This document shows, one piece after another, positions 29,814 to 31,640 of a stretch of DNA of 31,640 nucleotides. This DNA is from a virus, in the IMG/VR virus record IMGVR_UViG_3300027733_002295, positions 1 through 31,640 of that record, one strand, 5' to 3'. The translations under genes were made by a program, and so were the position numbers. How positions within the stretch are numbered: position 1 is the stretch's first letter; every line of letters begins with the position of its first letter. The notes below the pieces were generated by a model. The model saw nothing but the letters and a program-made list of their open reading frames with translations, was not told the DNA's origin and ran no database searches.

Positions 29814-30086
29814 ATGGAAAGCGAGAGATTTAAAAAATTAAACATCAGTATCCCTCCCGATCTGCATCGGTGGATAAAGAAAAAACAGGAGGATTTTAAA
29901 GAAAAAAACCCTCTCGCGCGCTTGGATGTGAGTCCTATTATCGCAGATTGCATCCGTGCCATGAAAGAGTCAGAAGAGGGAAAAGGACAGGCTTCTCTTG
30001 CTGGTGCCAAAGAGGTGAAGCTGTCAGAGAGTTCCGGCAATGGGTCATCAACTCGGACCAAGAAGACTTCCCGCAAGGCTGGATAG
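29814..30086 (+). CDS. Ribbon-helix-helix regulator (plus strand), repressor candidate
   Basis: 90 residues: MESERFKKLNISIPPDLHRW (strand LNISIP), helix IKKKQEDFKEKNP, turn, then VSPIIADCIRAMKE, an RHH fold; the tail is Lys/Ser-rich (SSTRTKKTSRKAG). It is the only clear plus-strand gene, divergent from the early operon, where temperate phages carry their lysogeny repressor; no CI-like HTH protein is present. The ATG follows TAGGAT closely. The heptamer GGGAAAA (29978-29984) lies in frame, with a long open -1 frame beyond it (see next entry). Repressor role is inference from fold and position. Confidence 0.75.
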   Translation: MESERFKKLNISIPPDLHRWIKKKQEDFKEKNPLARLDVSPIIADCIRAMKESEEGKGQASLAGAKEVKLSESSGNGSSTRTKKTSRKAG

Positions 30087-30190
30087 GCAAAGTAATCGAC
30101 CTAACTACCATCGAAGACCATTCGTGTTCAGAATTTTACCCAGACAAAGATGTCGCTGATGGTGGGGGGGGTGTAACTTGCTCCATTTAA
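29948..30190 (+). other. Open -1 frame overlapping and extending the RHH gene
   Basis: Relative to the RHH gene, the -1 frame is open to a TAA at 30188-30190 and beyond the RHH stop reads GWIGKVIDLTTIEDHSCSEF, which looks protein-like. It has only a TTG as independent start. A -1 slip at GGGAAAA (G GGA AAA, 29978-29984, in frame) would join it to the RHH domain, giving about 125 residues. A 9-bp stem with one bulge (29986-29995 with 30017-30025) follows, but only 1 nt after the heptamer, closer than usual. It could instead be a decayed C-terminus or chance. Confidence 0.35.
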
Positions 30191-30195
30191 TTACT

Positions 30196-31200
30196 TTACA
30201 AAGCCCAGAACGCTTTAGCTTCGTTTTGACGAACTCCTCTGGCGTATTTTTCTTCGACCATGCGAGGCGAGGAATGCCCTAGAAAGTAAGCGGTTTTGCT
30301 GCTGTCCTGCCACATGGCACGGTGCATGGAGGCCGATGTATGTCTCAGGCAGTTTTGCGGCCACTCTGCCCACCCCATCTCATTGGATAGCTCCGTGCGG
30401 TCCCGCTTGATGAACCCTTCCTCTAGGCAGTCCCATTTTTTCGGAAGGTGTCGAAGTAGCGCCGGCTGAATCGGGACGAATCTCGGGCGAGGCTTGGGAT
30501 CGGTGGATTTCCGAAATGGAACAAATATCTCTTCCGCCTCGATGTGCTTCGGCATACATCGCCCGACCTCCGAGATCCGCATGCCTCCGAACAACCCAAG
30601 GACAAGCCAAGCGCGGAGGCGTTCATCTTTTTTGGTGAGGGCGAGAAGGCGCTTAATTTGCGGCATGGTCAAAAGGTGGTGCTCAGGCGCGGCCTTTGGC
30701 GAGTCGATCTTCAGCACGGGATTCACCGAGGCGAGCTCGTAGCGCACAAGCCAGTTAAATACGAGGCGAAGATAAACAAACCCCTGTTGCGCCGTAGTCC
30801 CGCACCAATTTGGGCGTGAGAGAAAAGACTCAATGTGGATCGGCTTAATGTCGTTAATACCCATCGAGCCGTATTTCTCCACAAAATGACCCCACCACCA
30901 ATTCAAGAGTCGGGTATGGTTGCCCACCTTAAGCTTCGGCATCCGCACCAGGGTAAATTCCTTCCACGCCTTTTCAACTGAAAGCCCCGAGGATTCCTTA
31001 AATGCGTCGGTGCCTCCGGTCTCTAATTTCTCAGCCAGTGCATCGCGGTGCAGGCGTGCCTCGAGGCGGGTATTAAAGAACGTGCGTTTCTCCTTACCGC
31101 CGATACGCGAGAAAACCACGTGCCGGTGCTGCCCTCGCACCGTGGCCTCGCGGATGGTGATAACTGGCTTGTTGCGTCGTGTTGCGTCCGTTGCGTCCAT
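30196..31200 (-). CDS. int: Tyrosine integrase
   Basis: 334 residues from ATG 31200. Residues about 70-170 form the SAM-like core-binding domain (WNWWWGHFVEKYGSMGIND-type; FVYLRLVFNWLVRYELASVN). Residues 175-334 form the catalytic domain: Arg208 in GLFGGMRISEVGR, Arg286 and His287 in NCLRHTSAS, His309 in YFLGHSSPRM, and nucleophile Tyr319 in VEEKYARG. The usual HxxR histidine is replaced by Asn283, a change tolerated in some integrases. The N-terminus (MDATDATRRN) is encoded by three GTTGCGTC repeats that look like arm-binding sites. Adjacent to an attP core in tRNA-Thr sequence. It would integrate the genome at the host tRNA gene. Confidence 0.92.
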   Translation of the reverse strand: MDATDATRRNKPVITIREATVRGQHRHVVFSRIGGKEKRTFFNTRLEARLHRDALAEKLETGGTDAFKESSGLSVEKAWKEFTLVRMPKLKVGNHTRLLNWWWGHFVEKYGSMGINDIKPIHIESFLSRPNWCGTTAQQGFVYLRLVFNWLVRYELASVNPVLKIDSPKAAPEHHLLTMPQIKRLLALTKKDERLRAWLVLGLFGGMRISEVGRCMPKHIEAEEIFVPFRKSTDPKPRPRFVPIQPALLRHLPKKWDCLEEGFIKRDRTELSNEMGWAEWPQNCLRHTSASMHRAMWQDSSKTAYFLGHSSPRMVEEKYARGVRQNEAKAFWAL

Positions 31201-31206
31201 AAAGGC

Positions 31207-31234
31207 ATTTTAAGCCATTTAGGGCAACTTTCAA
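31207..31234 (-). promoter_or_regulatory. int: Candidate integrase promoter
   Basis: Minus strand TTGAAA (31234-31229), 16-bp spacer, TAAAAT (31212-31207). The -10 element ends only 6 bp before the ATG at 31200, so the transcript would be nearly leaderless, or the true start codon lies further in. Confidence 0.5.
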
Positions 31235-31307
31235 CAAGTTTCAAAGGTATTCAGAGAAAACCCGCACAGTCAATGTTAGAGCGGTTTGAGGGGCTGTAGA
31301 GAGGAGA

Positions 31308-31351
31308 GCCGACGACGAGACTCGAACTCGTGACCTATCGATTACGAATCG
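31308..31351 (-). other. attP core: 3' half of tRNA-Thr(CGU)
   Basis: Read on the minus strand the segment has exact tRNA geometry: anticodon loop TTCGTAA (31348-31342, anticodon CGT), 3' anticodon stem, 5-nt variable loop, T-arm ACGAG-TTCGAGT-CTCGT (31331-31315) and 3' acceptor strand CGTCGGC (31314-31308). There is no 5' half or matching acceptor strand, so it is not a tRNA gene. It is an integration core copied from a host tRNA 3' end. Phage genes (int and endolysin) flank both sides. Confidence 0.8.
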
Positions 31352-31420
31352 GAAAATGGGTGCTGATTATTAGCAACTTACAAGAGCGTTGCGCGGGCGT
31401 TGCGTTTTTGGCTTTTTTCC

Positions 31421-31640
31421 CTACGCCAGAACGTCGATTTTTTTGGAGACGCGGGAGCGGAGGGTGGCGAGCATGTCGCGCTCGGTCATGCCGGTTGCCC
31501 ATTTCGGTCTGAGCTGGTAGTGGGGCTCGTCCACGATGCTTTTCCAATCCCCTCCCCATTCGAGGCCGAGGCTTTTACCGAGCGTGCCTAGCTCGTGGTA
31601 CAGCGGATGTTCTTCGCAATACTCTTTGCCGCGAAAGATT
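31421..31640 (-). CDS. M15-family peptidoglycan peptidase, endolysin (partial, N-terminus off window)
   Basis: 72 C-terminal residues are present, ending at TAG 31423-31421. HPLYHELGTLGKSLGLEWGG then DWKSIVDEPHYQLRPKW is the end of the L-alanyl-D-glutamate or D-Ala-D-Ala peptidase family (M15) found in T5-type endolysins; D-x-P-H carries the last catalytic and zinc-ligand residues. It would cut cell-wall peptides at lysis. Same strand as the late operon that leaves the left edge, consistent with a circular genome. The N-terminal zinc ligands are outside the window. Confidence 0.85.
   Translation of the reverse strand, partial: IFRGKEYCEEHPLYHELGTLGKSLGLEWGGDWKSIVDEPHYQLRPKWATGMTERDMLATLRSRVSKKIDVLA

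Larger units (their letters stand above)
31171..31404 (+). repeat. Integrase arm-type repeats GTTGCG flanking attP core
   Basis: GTTGCGTC at 31171-31178, 31181-31188 and 31190-31197, and GTTGCG at 31388-31393 and 31399-31404. All are in the same orientation, spaced 9-11 bp (about one helical turn) and placed on both sides of the core, as integrase arm sites are. Confidence 0.6.

Noticed and set aside
31308-31351. A functional tRNA-Thr gene
   Set aside because: Only the anticodon loop through acceptor 3' strand is present; no D arm or 5' acceptor strand lies upstream, so it is an attachment core, not a tRNA gene.

Overview
The window is most of the genome of a temperate, long-tailed (siphovirus-type) bacteriophage. 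Nearly every gene lies on the minus strand, so it reads from high to low coordinates. The host cannot be fixed from phage DNA alone. A tail protein made of RCC1 and 'putative Ig' repeats, leaders with little or no Shine-Dalgarno sequence, and a fairly GC-rich composition would suit a Verrucomicrobiota-like host; this is inference.

Layout in the direction of minus-strand reading. (1) Right edge: the C-terminus of an M15-family endolysin (31421-31640), then a phage attachment site whose core copies the 3' half of a tRNA-Thr(CGU) gene (31308-31351), then a tyrosine integrase (30196-31200). Phage genes flank the core on both sides, so this is attP, meaning a circular or unintegrated genome, rather than a prophage end. 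(2) Switch region (29478-30190): two divergent ribbon-helix-helix regulators with copies of a shared 12-bp sequence before each start. (3) Early operon: an excisionase-like HTH protein, a cluster of very small genes (several under 60 codons), then a recombination module (Sak4-like ATPase, PD-(D/E)XK nuclease, DUF669-like SSB). It continues with a DGQHR-motif protein, a replisome-organizer-like protein, an iteron-type origin candidate (24427-24535), a DnaB-like helicase and a RuvC-like resolvase. (4) Unknown small genes (20248-22390) and an HNH endonuclease (19216-20184). (5) Late operon in lambda-like order: small terminase, a ParB-methyltransferase fusion inserted in the terminase cassette, large terminase, a gene in the gpW position, portal, ClpP-type protease with a C-terminal scaffold, major capsid, head-tail joining, tail terminator, two paralogous tube-like proteins, G/G-T tail chaperone with a programmed -1 frameshift, tape measure, and tail-tip and fibre genes running off the left edge.

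Most genes are joined by 4-base ATGA (or GTGA) stop/start overlaps, implying translational coupling. Three intrinsic terminator-like hairpins sit after terL, after the capsid block and after the tube genes, and probably set relative late-gene dosage. The late operon leaves at the left edge and endolysin enters at the right edge on the same strand, so the missing part is probably a short stretch of tail and lysis genes.

Standout observations: (a) a textbook frameshift signal GGGAAAC with a 6-nt spacer and an 11-bp stem; (b) a divergent RHH/RHH switch with repeated operators and no visible CI-type repressor, one regulator also carrying an in-frame GGGAAAA heptamer leading into an open -1 frame; (c) a seven-bladed RCC1 propeller apparently inserted inside an Ig-like domain of a tail protein; (d) five GTTGCG arm repeats around attP; (e) a recurrent TTTGACA-13 nt-start-codon arrangement at late gene junctions.
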